A stretch of DNA of 64,000 nt, from the NCBI GenBank assembly GCA_050084515.1, contig CM114272.1:37324001-37388000 (forward strand), given 5' to 3'. Made by a program: the position numbers and the translations under genes. How positions within the stretch are numbered: the stretch's first letter is position 1; every line of letters begins with the position of its first letter. Origin of the DNA: Blasia pusilla. Lineage: Eukaryota; Marchantiophyta; Marchantiopsida; Blasiales. Below, piece after piece: positions 12,801 to 23,791 of this stretch. The notes below the pieces were generated by a model. That model was given only the letters and a program-made list of their open reading frames with translations, searched no databases and was not told the origin of the DNA.

Positions 12801-12926
12801 CTGCAGCACGTCGTTCCGAGGACATGCTTCTCGAGTTCCCATACCCTGCGTGGCGAGGTATTCATAGGTTCCCCATGAAAGAAAATCAAAAAATATATTT
12901 ATTAAGTTCCCGAGACCCGCTAGAAA
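9801..12926. other. Unassigned stretch, no gene recognised
   Basis: Short ORFs on both strands show no family I know. Base composition is more even than in the flanking AT-rich DNA. An imperfect inverted repeat (arms near 12331-12404 and 12798-12838) shares GGAACTCGAGAAGCATGTC and ACGTGCTGCAGGA. Old transposon debris or a non-coding transcript are possible. Confidence 0.5.
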
Positions 12927-12999
12927 TCCGTAATAGTCTAGATGGTTAGGATACCTGGCTTTCACCCAGGCGACCCGGGTTCGAGTCCCGGTTACGGAA
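12927..12999 (+). tRNA. trnE(UUC): tRNA-Glu (UUC)
   Basis: A full cloverleaf can be drawn. The seven-base acceptor stem TCCGTAA pairs perfectly with TTACGGA, and the discriminator base is A. The D arm is GTCTAGATGGTTAGGAT. The anticodon stem is CCTGG/CCAGG around the loop CTTTCAC, giving anticodon TTC. The T arm is CCCGGGTTCGAGTCCCGG with an intact internal B box. A TTTT run at about 13003 can end polymerase III transcription. There is no intron and no encoded CCA, as expected for a plant nuclear gene. Confidence 0.96.
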
Positions 13000-13119
13000 G
13001 TCTTTTGGCAGATCAACGGATCCCAAGCTCATGTAGGATCTGTCGTCACAATATATTACACGCGATGCACTCAAGACTACTATTGACAAGTACTAGAGAC
13101 TATCCAATGGTTTTGAGAA

Positions 13120-13720
13120 GTACTAAAAAACCCTAAAAAACAACAACAGTCCAAAAAATACAATACGCGATGCACTCAAGACTACCGTTGATATCGAATG
13201 GTTTCGAAAAGTATTTAGTATTATATACAAGAGAATTTGATATTGTATAAAAAACAATAACAGTCCAAAAATAGATTTCGAAAAGTATATAGTATTACAT
13301 ACAAGAGAATTTGATATTGTATAAAAAATAAAAAACAATAACAATCCAAAAATAGATTTCGAAAAGTATTTAGTATTACATACAAGCGAATTTGATATTG
13401 TATAAAAAACAATAACAGTCCAAAAATAGAGACCCATTTTGCGTAGAGAAGTACTTAGTATTACATACAAGAGAAATTGATATTGTATAAAAAACAAAAA
13501 CAATCAAAAAATAGAGACCCATTTTGCGTTGAGAAGTACTTAGTATTACATACAAGAGAAAAAAAATACAATACGCGATGCATTCAAGACTACTATTGAC
13601 AAGTACTAGATATTATAGAGAAGCATCACTTTTGAGAAGTACTTAGTACTACATACAAGAGAATTTAAACAATAACAGTCCAAAAATAGAGATCCATTTT
13701 GCGTAGAGAAGCATCACTTT
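13120..13720 (+). repeat. AT-rich tandem array, 71-86 bp period
   Basis: At least six units share GTATTACATACAAGAGAA, usually with TTTGATATTGTATAAAAAAC and ACAATAACAGTCCAAAAATAGA. Period variants differ by an alternate block GACCCATTTTGCGTAGAGAAG. A second motif, CAATACGCGATGCA, appears at both ends. The array lies just beyond the 3' end of the Helitron helicase relic and may be part of that element's 3' region. Confidence 0.85.
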
Positions 13721-13833
13721 CTAAGGGAACACTTGGAACTTGCTCTTGATAAGGACTTTTTGAGAGAAGGATCACTTTCCAACATTATTCTAGTGGAACA
13801 CCTACAACTAGCTCTTGATAAGGCAACGAAGAG

Positions 13834-15300
13834 TTATCCATGTGAAAAAACGGAACATAGAGATCCACATTGCGTAGAGTTTGGCCTTGGGACGTAGTGA
13901 TAGTCATAGCAAATCAAATGGTAAACCAAAGTCAAGTCAGATGTAATTGAAGGGATACGTGGAATAAAAGTCCGATCCCCGATGTTCTTACGAGTCATGA
14001 TCTCTATATCAATAATTGTTCTAGAGAGGCCACGAACAACCAATTGAGTTCAATTTGCTTGTCCCTTAAAACCATTCATGATGGGAGCACCAATTTTCAA
14101 GCTTACACAATGTGGAGGGAGACCTGAAGGGAGACATGTATTCAGGAATTCCGTAGGATAGACATAACTCATACATAGTCATACCTTCATCAAGGATAGA
14201 GTCGTGACTTAGAAATGTACATCCCTGAAGCAAACATAAATGTACGAATATTAGTAACTTGAAGGAATTTGAAAGAAATAAAAAATATGTGAATCGAACA
14301 AACTAAATGTAGATATGCTTAGATATTACCTCTCTATTGCATAGAGACATGACTTCAGCGTTAATGTCATCAACATGTTTGTTCTTTGGAGTCTAAATAG
14401 TAGTATCCCTTACGAAATCAATGTCATGAAACTTTTGCCTATCATTCCCATATATTGTGTTAATAAGATCAGTTAAATTGTTTATATCACATACCATATC
14501 GCATGGTAATTGAATGATATCGCATCCTAAATGAGGATGATATGGAACACGACCTTCTCCCACCTTCAACAACCAATCAGAAAATGCAATTTGATCATGT
14601 CGTGTAGCAGCTACCAAACATTGCACTCTCGTATTGGTTGTAAGTTTGAAGACCTTTACATGAGGCCATAAGTAGGATCTCTTTAGGGTTGCGCGAACAA
14701 TTTATGTACGTTGATAACGACGAACAACTGAAAGAACTTGGAAAAATCACCACTAAAGATGAGTAGTCTTCCTCCAAAAGATATATCCCTCAACTGCGAA
14801 GAAATAACCCCAATAATATCTTGAAGGGTACAATTCACTACCTCAAAAGTATGACAATGAGCCATAGATGCCTCATCCCAAATGATGAGCGATTCCTTTT
14901 GAATAACATGCACCTCATCATCGTTGATAGTTATTCTACGTGTTGAGATTTCATCAAGATTTAGAAGAATCTTAAACCACCCTCCAAAAATAAAGCCACA
15001 ATTCCAAAAAATACAATAGCCAAAGCTATACCTCCCTTAGAATGTACACTAGCAAGAAGAAGATTGTACAAAAAGGTTTTTCTAGTTCCACCAGGGCCAT
15101 CAATAAAGAATAACTTTGGAGTGGATGAAGCACAATTTTCAATATTTAGGAGCTTTTGATGTACAATATCCCAAAAAATCCCTTGGCTTTCATATAACCG
15201 AGTCTCTCCAAGATTGACTTCGTGAAATAAATCTTCCTGGTCATACATGCACTCCTCTTCTTCAATTTGCAATGGTAGTCGTCCAAGAGGAAGTGCGGTC
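13834..15300 (-). pseudogene. Helitron Pif1-like helicase domain, decayed
   Basis: Read on the minus strand, the Walker A block is FFIDGPGGTRKTFLYN (about 15100), where the usual GxGKT has become GTRKT. The Walker B region WDEASMAHCHTFEV follows near 14870, then FGGRLLIFSGDF near 14770. Later helicase blocks are FSDWLLKVGEG (about 14560) and the C-terminal VVRGLSRTIIDIEI to FIPRIPS (about 14000). Frameshifts and stops separate these pieces. It continues, in element order, the Rep part at 17375-19892. The two are separated by the hAT insertion. Confidence 0.88.
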
Positions 15301-15308
15301 TTGCAACT

Positions 15309-16430
15309 TTGCAAGAGAAGTTGAACGATTCTCAGAAAGTGATGAAGAGGTACCACAAGATTCGCTGGTTGTCACGTTGGCAGGCTGTTACTACTTTATG
15401 TGACTCATTGGAATCTGTCCTTACATATTTCAGAGATATCTCGCCCTCGGAAGATGATGGTAATGCTTCAAATTTGTATAACAAACTCAGATCAGAGGAT
15501 GATCTATCGGTATACTTTTTGGCAGATATTTTGTTTCTTCTTGCTAACTTGAGTAAGGTGTTCCAATATAAGTTTGTAGATGTTAGTACCATAGGTAGTA
15601 TAGTGACTTTTGAAATAGCTTCCATAACAATGAATTTTGTAATGGAGAACCCTGATCTGAATGCCTCCACTTTCTCTGAAGAAAGTGGTTATCACATTCT
15701 ACCAGACTTTGGTCCTCCATGGGGTTACTTGAAACGTTTACAATCTGAGATTAGGGGCAGAAAGTTCCACAGCATAGAAATGTTGAGGAATCGGACAGGA
15801 AAGGATCTAGAGGCTGCCTTGTTGTTTCAGAAGAATTTTTCTGAGAGTGTTTGTGTGGCTTTACGAGATCGGTTTAGGGATAACAATTTGATTAGTGCTA
15901 TGAGGATAATGAATCCTCTGCACATGCCTTCAAGGCAAGTGGAACTAAATAGTTGGGGTTGTAAGGAATTGGATGACCTCTGTGCACATTTTGGGACAGA
16001 TTTACCCTTCAAAGGTCACTTGTAACCTTCTTTACTGAGTGTAGGAGCTGTGAAACAAGAGTTTCAATCCTTTAAGCTCATGGCCACGACGGAGTGGAAA
16101 GATCGGAACTTCAAGGATTTGTGGGCTATGGTAAGTTGGAGCCCGTCCTTGCAATGTAAGTTCTCTAACTTGCTCATTTTAGCGAATATTGCTAGGGTAC
16201 AGTGTGTTAGTACTGCTATTTGTGAGAGAGCTTTCTCTGTGCAGAATGTGATCAAGACTAAAAGTAGGAATAGGTTAATGACAAAGCATTTGGATGCTGT
16301 TCTTAGGATTGCCTTGGAGGGGAAAATAGATGATTATGAAGGTTTGTCGGTTGAATCTGTAGTTCTTTGGAAGAATTCAGCACACTTTAGGTATGTGTAT
16401 GCCAATCCCGAGAGATATATTCTGAGATAG
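15309..16430 (+). pseudogene. hAT-family transposase, C-terminal half (ZNF862-like)
   Basis: The reading frame starts abruptly at the Helitron junction. It encodes the RWLSRWQAVTTLCDS region, a central helical part and the hAT dimerisation domain with ERAFSVQNVIKTKSRNRL. A single in-frame TAA at 16023-16025 splits the frame; the rest is open to TAG/TGA-free sequence ending at 16430. The zinc finger and first catalytic region are missing. It lies inside the minus-strand Helitron in opposite orientation. It resembles the transposon-derived ZNF862-like proteins found in plants and animals. The low number of lesions suggests a fairly recent loss or a young insertion. Confidence 0.85.
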
Positions 16431-16537
16431 AAATTCCACAGAAGTTCGTAAATTTAAATGCCTTAGACCCAAGTGAAGTTGTTGTGGATGTGTAAGAGAG
16501 GGGAAAAGCTTAGTGGTAGGGATAAGGGGTCCTTTTC

Positions 16538-16576
16538 TAATACATTGAAGCTTTTACTAAAAGCTTCAATGTATTA
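16538..16576. repeat. Perfect 39-nt palindrome
   Basis: Two 19-nt arms (TAATACATTGAAGCTTTTA and its exact complement) flank a single C. It lies about 110 bp after the hAT stop codon. The arm length without mismatch argues for recent origin or an active cruciform-forming or hairpin function. Confidence 0.9.
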
Positions 16577-17374
16577 TAGAGGGTAAAATCCTTGGCTTTG
16601 GTGGGAGGCCTAATGTGTTCAATTCCTACCAAGGATGATGCACTAAAAGGGCACTAAAAAAAAGTGTGAACTGTAAAGTAAATGTTTGCATGAACATTGA
16701 GGTCCAAGACTCCAGAAGTGGAGAAGAAATGAAAAGAGGCTTAAGTCCAAGAGTACGTGAAAAAAATTTCCGATTAGTTTTTCAAGTGCCAGATATCAAC
16801 TGAACAACATTCCGAGTAATCAAAAATGAACTGCCGAGAATAATAAAATTTCGGAAAATTTCTGAACACTGAAAAAAACTCCAGAAATTTCCCGGGAGTT
16901 TCAAATATTACCTTTTCAAACCGGTTAAGATTTTTTAATTACCGGTCTATTAAACGTACTGCCAGAAATTTACCCTCTCTCGTAAAAAAACTCCCCGGAC
17001 CCTGGGCGTAAGAGGCCGGCTTAGTGGTAGAGTCTCTAAGCGTAGGGGTTGTACCCTTCTCCAGGCCAGCTGTGGCATTCACGCATTTGACTATTTTGAG
17101 TTTTTTTTTTCCCTCTCGATGGATCCCCAATGCATTGGAATGGAATATGGGTTAGGGCACGTGAGAAAATGTAGAAATGTGCTTTCCTTGATCTTGTAAG
17201 TGATAATGCACTTCCAATAAGGCAATATTAATGATTGTGGCGTTCAATGGGAGATCTGGAATTCCTATTTTCTACAAAGAAATAAAGGAACAGAATGGGA
17301 AAATACAAAGAAATTAAAGTATATGTAGAAAGTAAAAAAATAGAGAAAATAAAATAAAAATATTGTGCGACTGA

Positions 17375-19892
17375 CCTCACATTGTTTCCATAAGATATCC
17401 TCAGTGAGTTGTACTAAAAAAATTTCCCATTGTAATATTGGTCGAGTTGGAGTGTTATAAGCTAAAATGCCATCAAATAGTTGACTAAGTAAGGAGCCAA
17501 TACAGATCTCAAAAGCCTATTGCAAGCAAGAGCAAACCTCCCTATCATCCTCTAAAAGCGTTAATTCAATGGCAGCCTCCTTAAACATTGGATATAACAT
17601 TCCATCCATAGTTCTAACATCTTGATAGCAGGTTGAATCTTGAACATGATGTAAAAGCAATCGTAGCCAATGTTGTTCTCCTTCTCCCATACAAACATAA
17701 AATTAGAAATATGAGGTTGAGTACATGCATTTGGCTACATCGACTAGAATGAGATAATGAAGCAAAAGGAAAAGATGTTATTTACCTCGGTGATTGAGAT
17801 ACAATCATCCATTGGGTTGGTCGCAACCATTACGCGCACGAACTTGACGTTTCCATGTTTTATTCCTCCAAGAATAGAAAAAGGGAATTTGAAGATATAA
17901 GTATCCTCCAGCAAAAGGGTCCAAACGATTTATTGCAAACCTTTGTGTAAGGATGGTCCCTCTTTCTAGCAAGAATCTCTACAAGGGCCTCGTGCTCACA
18001 ATAATATACCATTTGAGCATTATGAAGGCGCACAACCAACCTCACAATACTTGGCATATTTTGTGCAAAGTAAATTTTTATAGTCTCTAACATGCTTCGC
18101 AAGATGATATATATACATCTAAAACAAATATTGCAAGAAAAACAATAGATTGTGATGCTACAAAAATGCAAGACAAAAATGTAGAAGAATCAGAAACACA
18201 ACAAAGCATAGGTTACCTTGCATCAAGGTATGTTATAGTCTCATCACTAAGCAATTCATTTCCTTCCATATTTGCATCATTAGAAACCCCATGAGGATTA
18301 TCCAAAACTTTGTCACATCTTTTTATCCTTTCGTGCATTTTTTCATCACATTATCCATGCATGGCGCATGTGGATTCATATGCCCTCATGGGCCATGCAT
18401 CATAAAACTTAGTGATCGGATTTGGGATCTCTGCTAATATGATTGCATCAAAATCAGCTGTTGTATGCCGTTTGTCTTCCGCAGCAACAATGACCAAAAC
18501 ATGTACACCTAGAAATCCCCTCTTTTGGAACTCCACCACATGGATGCATCCAACCACTTTGCCCAAAATATGCTTCTTCAAGGTAAGATTCAATAATTTC
18601 TTTCATTTAAAGACTCAGGCAACCAAATCTGGTCGATTAGCAACACTCTGACCAAGAAATAGAGGTAATGTTATCTCCTCCTATTTGACATTACAGGTCA
18701 TAGTCAAGACGTAGTCATGCTTTCCAAAGTGTCAAAAAATTGCTATAGCATCTTGACATAATTTTTGCATATGACGTGGACCTCCACTGAATGAAGATGA
18801 CAATATAACTCGTGGACCAAATGTCCTTCTATCATCATCATTCCTATACATAGCATCCTTCATGCCTTCATATAGCTCAACAAACAACTTCTTATCATTT
18901 AAATGGATCCACAATAACAGTTGCATAAACATCCACCATGTACTCTTAGATCAACCGAACAAAGTGTAGTAATCATTTGTCATTTGGCAAAATGATGCAA
19001 ATTGCAATACTCTTGAAGACCTCGCCATTGAAAAACGCCAATGGAAAAAGTCTTAGAATAAGGTATGTCCGATCTTTTGCACTTTCAATCCTAAACAAAT
19101 GAACATACATAGAGTTAGGGGAATTCATGGAAAAAAAAAAGTAACATTAATGAATAACGGACATAGGCAAATAGCATAGTTCTTGTGGAATGAGATTCAT
19201 AGATGGTGCAATATCTGTATTTGTAAGAGGGAGAACAATAGGATCAACACAACTTTGTAAAGAACTTCGTTTTCTTTTATACTCTCTTTGGTAGTCTCTT
19301 TCCTCTCGTTTTTTCAAGGCCAAGTTTTTAGCTTGAAGGGTCTATTTCCATTGTTGTGCGACATCACGAAGAGCCTTAGGAACATCACATACATCAATTG
19401 GGTTTGAAGGAATGGGAAGTCGGCATGAATATCGCATTTGAGTGTAGGTTGTCAAAAAAAACTGAAATAAAATTTAAATAAATCAACAAAGATATTTTGA
19501 TCTTTATTCATTTAAAAGAAAGGAAGGAAAGATTAAGGAGAAACCATACATAAGAGATGGAACAATTGGTGAGACATGTTGTAATCTAAGTGCACGCCTT
19601 CTCTTTTGTGCCTCGCCTAGCTCCAAGAACCTTTCGAACGTCTCGTATGTCTTCAAGGTGTGAAGGAATTGGAAGTCTGAAAAGGAAGCACATGTTATGA
19701 GGATGCAAAAAAAAAAAAGATACATAATCGAAACCTTTGCAGAGAAGCAAGTGGAATAAATATATTTTTGTGGAAAATAAGTGTGTATGTGAGAGAGGGA
19801 ATGATTGGTGCACTTGGTTGTAAATCAAGTGCACGCGTTCTTCGTTGAGCAATAGCACGTTTCTCATTCCTAGTAAAATTCCTGGTAGGCAT
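17375..19892 (-). pseudogene. Helitron N-terminal and Rep domains, decayed
   Basis: From 19892 downward the protein starts MPTRNFTRNEKRAIAQRRTR, an arginine-rich exon. A second, similar exon is near 19560-19640, and a third block, REERDYQREYKRKRSSLQS, is near 19290. The Rep part shows YEGMKDAMYRNDD and SSFSGGPRHMQKLCQDAIAI (about 18740-18870), then VEFQKRGFLGVHVLV (about 18520), where most Helitrons have LPHAH. Its altered GVH keeps only one of the two HxH histidines. IVRLHNAQMVYYCEHEAL is near 18030 and MDGMLYPMFKEAAIELTLLE near 17590. Stops and shifts make it non-functional. Confidence 0.85.
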
Positions 19893-22290
19893 TTTTAATA
19901 CACTTGAAAGTAAATTTAAAGAAAAAAGTTAAAATGGCCCCAAAGGCACATTGAGGCTGACGGGGCGGACAGGGCGCCTAAGCGCGGCAAGGAAAGAATG
20001 GACATACGGCAAGGAGGCGCATGGTTAGAAGGGAGGCGGACGGAGCAAACATAGTGCCTTGTTCGGACGGAACCTTAAGGACGGCAAGGAGGCGCATGGT
20101 TGCCTCAACCAAGAAGGGACCCAACATGATGGGAGGCGTGCGTTGGGGCGTCGATTGTCCGCATTGTTGTGCGAGCTTGGAGAGGTCCTTATCTGCCATA
20201 TCCACTTGTGGTTTGAACGTGTACGTAGATCAAACAAAGAGAAAGCTTGCTTCTTGCGTCTTGTGTAAATGCAAGGATGCAGCTTATCAGCCATATCCCC
20301 TTGCTGCTTTAAGAGCCCGTTTAATATGTTTGAGACAATATGTTGATGTTGGACGTCTGATTAGAGGCAAGAGATGGTCATGCATCATATTGGTCTAGAT
20401 CCATGTGCCCCCTTCTCATCGGCTAGATCCGTGTGGTTTTAATGACAGTCTTTGTTCCCATCACAGAGAGTGAGAGAGCTGGATGATTTTGGATTCCACT
20501 TTCAGTAGCCCAGCCTAAGTGGTAGTCCATCTCAGATTTCTGGTTACAACAGATTTTGATTAGTAGTTTTCTAAATAGAGTACAACATCTCATGGAAAGT
20601 GTGTTTATGCACACACTATTGTGTGTACCCAAAACAATCGTGTACACATTGAAGTAAAATCCTCTGGTAGAATCTATCATGCAATATAGATGAAATCATT
20701 CTCATGATATAGAAGTACATTTTCTACTTTAGATTCGCGATTCAATATAAATTTGAAATTCCAATTGGGAAGTCTTGATTTCTATCTGAATTTTGAATAT
20801 CATGACACTTTGATTTTAATTCAAGGTATTTTGGATAAAACATCTACACTTTGTGGAGCCCCTCATCCATGAGGACCTTACCATTCCAATCCAAAGCATG
20901 TAAAGGAACTCATCCAAGTATACATGTTAATGAACATTCATCAAACTCATTGTCGCGTTAGTTGACCAAGTAGTCATGTAAGCGAGTGTCGTGCGCCCAC
21001 TCCTCCTAAACATCAATCTCTACTGTTACAAAATTTTACGTTCAGTAGGACACGCTCATAGTGTTGATCTCCACCCAAACACACTCACGTTAGTCTAATA
21101 TAGTTCAATCAGCCTTGCAACTCCCCAAGTTCTCAACTCGAGCCATTCATCCAGCTCAACCCTCCTAGTTCCTGGCTTTCCAACACGGGCAAGTCTTCCT
21201 AGACTTTGGAAAAAATTTCTAGATAGTCCAAGCACCTAAATAAGAGAGTCTCAACTCTCTAATGGACCTTGCATGAGTCCCTAACCAAGACCCCAAAAAT
21301 AAGTCACGGATTGGAATTCAAGAGGGACGTCCGAAATCCACTCTCTTGGAATTGACTAAGAGTTCATACTCCAACGCCAACCTCCCGATCCATTTCGTGC
21401 CCTTGGTTCGCCTCGTGGCTCCCCAAGGTGGAATTCCGATCCCAAGCACCCTTGGAGACCCTCCTCTTTACTAGTAGTTATGGGGTTCTCCGCCCTCCCC
21501 CTATCTTTGGAAGAAGGACTCTCGGGCCACTCATTTTGGCCCTCAACGTTATCAACTCCCCATTGAGTCGTTTTCGGCTGTTCCTAGCCTCTGCTTATGC
21601 GTTTGTATGAATCTTTGGTGCGTTGGAACTGAATTTTCATAAGCTTTTTAATGCCACTTTATTCATTCCAATCGCATCTCAAGTTTGAAAGTTATGGTCC
21701 AAAATATAGTAAAACCCCTAACGTTAGTCACGTTCCAAATTTGGTTTTCAACCTCTTTGATAATCACTCTTCCTAGACTGGACTCCTCTTGAGTCTTGGT
21801 TCACGTTTGGTTCAATTTTCCTTAGTTGTGACCATAAATACATGAAATGCTCTAATGGGCTATTATGACGGGTTCAGGCTGTGGAAGACATCGGCACTAA
21901 AAGCCTTCTCAATGCCTCTCATGTCATGTCTCTCTAGGCGTAGCTAATATTATCTTTGTTGGTGAGTTTAGCGAGTAGGAGGATGTTCCCTTTTCTTTTT
22001 CTGAGCGGTTGTGGCCTTCGCATCCTCAACTTCTACATTAATGGGTTGTCTGCATATACAATTATACACACCTGAAAGAGAAGGAAGAGGAAGTCCAAGG
22101 CTTCACCGTAACGCTTTTGAGAATATACTGAGTGGAAGACAAAATGGAAGAATAAGAGGATTTTTGGTAAGCCTCAATTCACTATCCAATCATTTGTGCA
22201 AAATCCACACCACAAAAAAAAACATCCTATGCTCATATTTCTTGCTCCTAACATGAGAATCGATACTCTTTGTTGCATAGTCTCAATACT
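19893..22290. other. No gene recognised
   Basis: A GC-rich block at about 19950-20300 contains GGCAAGGAGGCGCATGGTT twice (about 20010 and 20083). It could be host DNA captured by the Helitron. The rest is ordinary spacer with no supported ORF. Confidence 0.5.
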
Positions 22291-22301
22291 CTCCATGCTC
22301 T

Positions 22302-22790
22302 TTGCCCTTTAAGTACTTAAAGCTCGTGCTACATGGTAAACCATGGGGCAAAAATTCTACTATACAAGTAATCACTCTTCAACAAGTTGAACTTGTTATG
22401 TTCCTAGGTGACTTTCGCCTATTGGATGATATAGTTGTTGTTGATCCTACATTTTCTGACTTGGGGTGTCTGACTACACACACTAAAGGTTCTATAGTCA
22501 ATGCAACACCAAGAATCAAGAACTTTTATTATACAGAAAGACATGCAACCGAAGCATTTATTCCCTTCACATTGGAAGCTTTTGTATTGATACTTTTCTG
22601 AAAGCATGTGTTCAATATTTCCTCGAGAATTATCAACTCACCCCTTCTGGTAATCCTTTATCTCTCCGTCATCTTCACTACTTATTTTTTAAAATGCATC
22701 TTGGTAGCATAACAACGTGCACAACAATTGATATTGATAGGTTGAGCCCGAGCGGTTAATTACCACTCAGCTCATTGTCCATTCACATTT
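22302..22790 (+). pseudogene. Fragment of a retroelement-associated ORF
   Basis: A 99-codon frame contains DIVVVDPTFSDLG and, later, YYTERHATEAFIPFTLEAF. After the stop at 22601, similarity of the same style continues to about 22730 (VAxQRAQQ). This resembles a C-terminal block often annotated beside reverse transcriptase fragments in plant genomes (pattern ADPTRxDLV ... GDDFVPFAIETFG). No catalytic motif is left. I infer old retroelement debris. Confidence 0.35.
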
Positions 22791-22799
22791 GACCCGCCA

Positions 22800-23791
22800 C
22801 CTCATGGTCCATTCACATCACGACATACTTTAAAGTAATTAATCGTATACCTCTTTGTGTCGGCCTATGTCCTTTTCTTTTTTTTATCTTTCTTGTGTTA
22901 ACTCGTTACTTTTCTGCATTTGTTTTTTAATAGTGGATTCCTCTTTCCTCACCACATCTCATTTTCCATTACCAAAGAACTTCGTCAAATAAGGCCGCTT
23001 TGGGCCGGTGTGTAATGCAGATTCCATACATGTCCGCAGGTGGCGATGGCGTCATGAAAGGTCCACTTAAAGGACCTCTGAGATCTGGATTCACACACGC
23101 TGATGGAGTCCCAGACAATCGCGGTAGTCTGAAATCTACCTCAAGCACATGGCTGTCTACAAAAAGAGATCACAAGGGCATCGCCTGTGGTTCGTTCTAG
23201 ATGTCGGCGAACGAGGTGGATGGAGTCCGATTTTGCTCTAGGCTTTGCTTACACTCTTCAGCAACGGCTGCATAGGATTTCGTGATGTTCACGCGTATGT
23301 CCTTTACTGCTCCACGGCTTTCAATACAAGTTCTAGAGGCACGGCTTTGTTCGGCGTTGCACATGTTGGACGACCACAGTATTGCGTTCATGATACAGAT
23401 CCGTCCTTCCTTGCTCATACACTATGAAGGCAAGCACTATCAAGGCAAGACGAATCCGTTAACCGAAATATCGCCGTCGGTTGAAAAATCCAAGTTCGGA
23501 AAGGTAAACCAAGTCTAGAAAGGTTTTCCACCATGAGGTTTTATTTCTTCCCCTGACGGTGTAAGCCGTATATACATGTACCAACCTTATGAGTAGTACG
23601 CTTTCTTCCTCTCGTGATAAGGCTAATCTAAAAATACAGCTGAAGCTCGTATGGCAGTAGGGCTGTGTAAGCTCCTACGGCATTGCGAATTCCTGAGGCA
23701 GCTGGAAAGTTCAGAGTGGACTTTACAGTTGGAAAACAAGACAAAAAGAAACCACATCTATGAAACAAAATAGTGACTGGAGTCATTTATA
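22800..23791. other. Spacer downstream of the ABC1K gene
   Basis: Only the possible polyadenylation signal of the ABC1K gene is notable (AATAAA on the minus strand at 23540-23545, about 250 nt past its stop). No other gene is supported. Confidence 0.5.

Larger units (their letters stand above)
13834..19892 (-). mobile_element. Autonomous-type Helitron, decayed, split by a hAT relic
   Basis: The minus-strand order is arginine-rich N-terminal exons, Rep nuclease region, helicase N-terminal linker, then helicase, which is standard for Helitrons. Coding similarity stops at about 17375 with ILWKQC and resumes at about 15300 with LPLGRLPLQIEEEE, two adjacent parts of the normal protein. So about 2.07 kb is inserted there. 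I could not identify the element's 5' TC or 3' CTRR ends. Confidence 0.8.

Noticed and set aside
13120-13720. CRISPR-like array
   Set aside because: Units are contiguous, AT-rich and variable in length with no unique spacers, in a plant nuclear context.
17010-17110. tRNA gene or SINE with CTTAGTGGTAGAG
   Set aside because: An A-box-like word is present, but no matching B box at the right distance and no cloverleaf.
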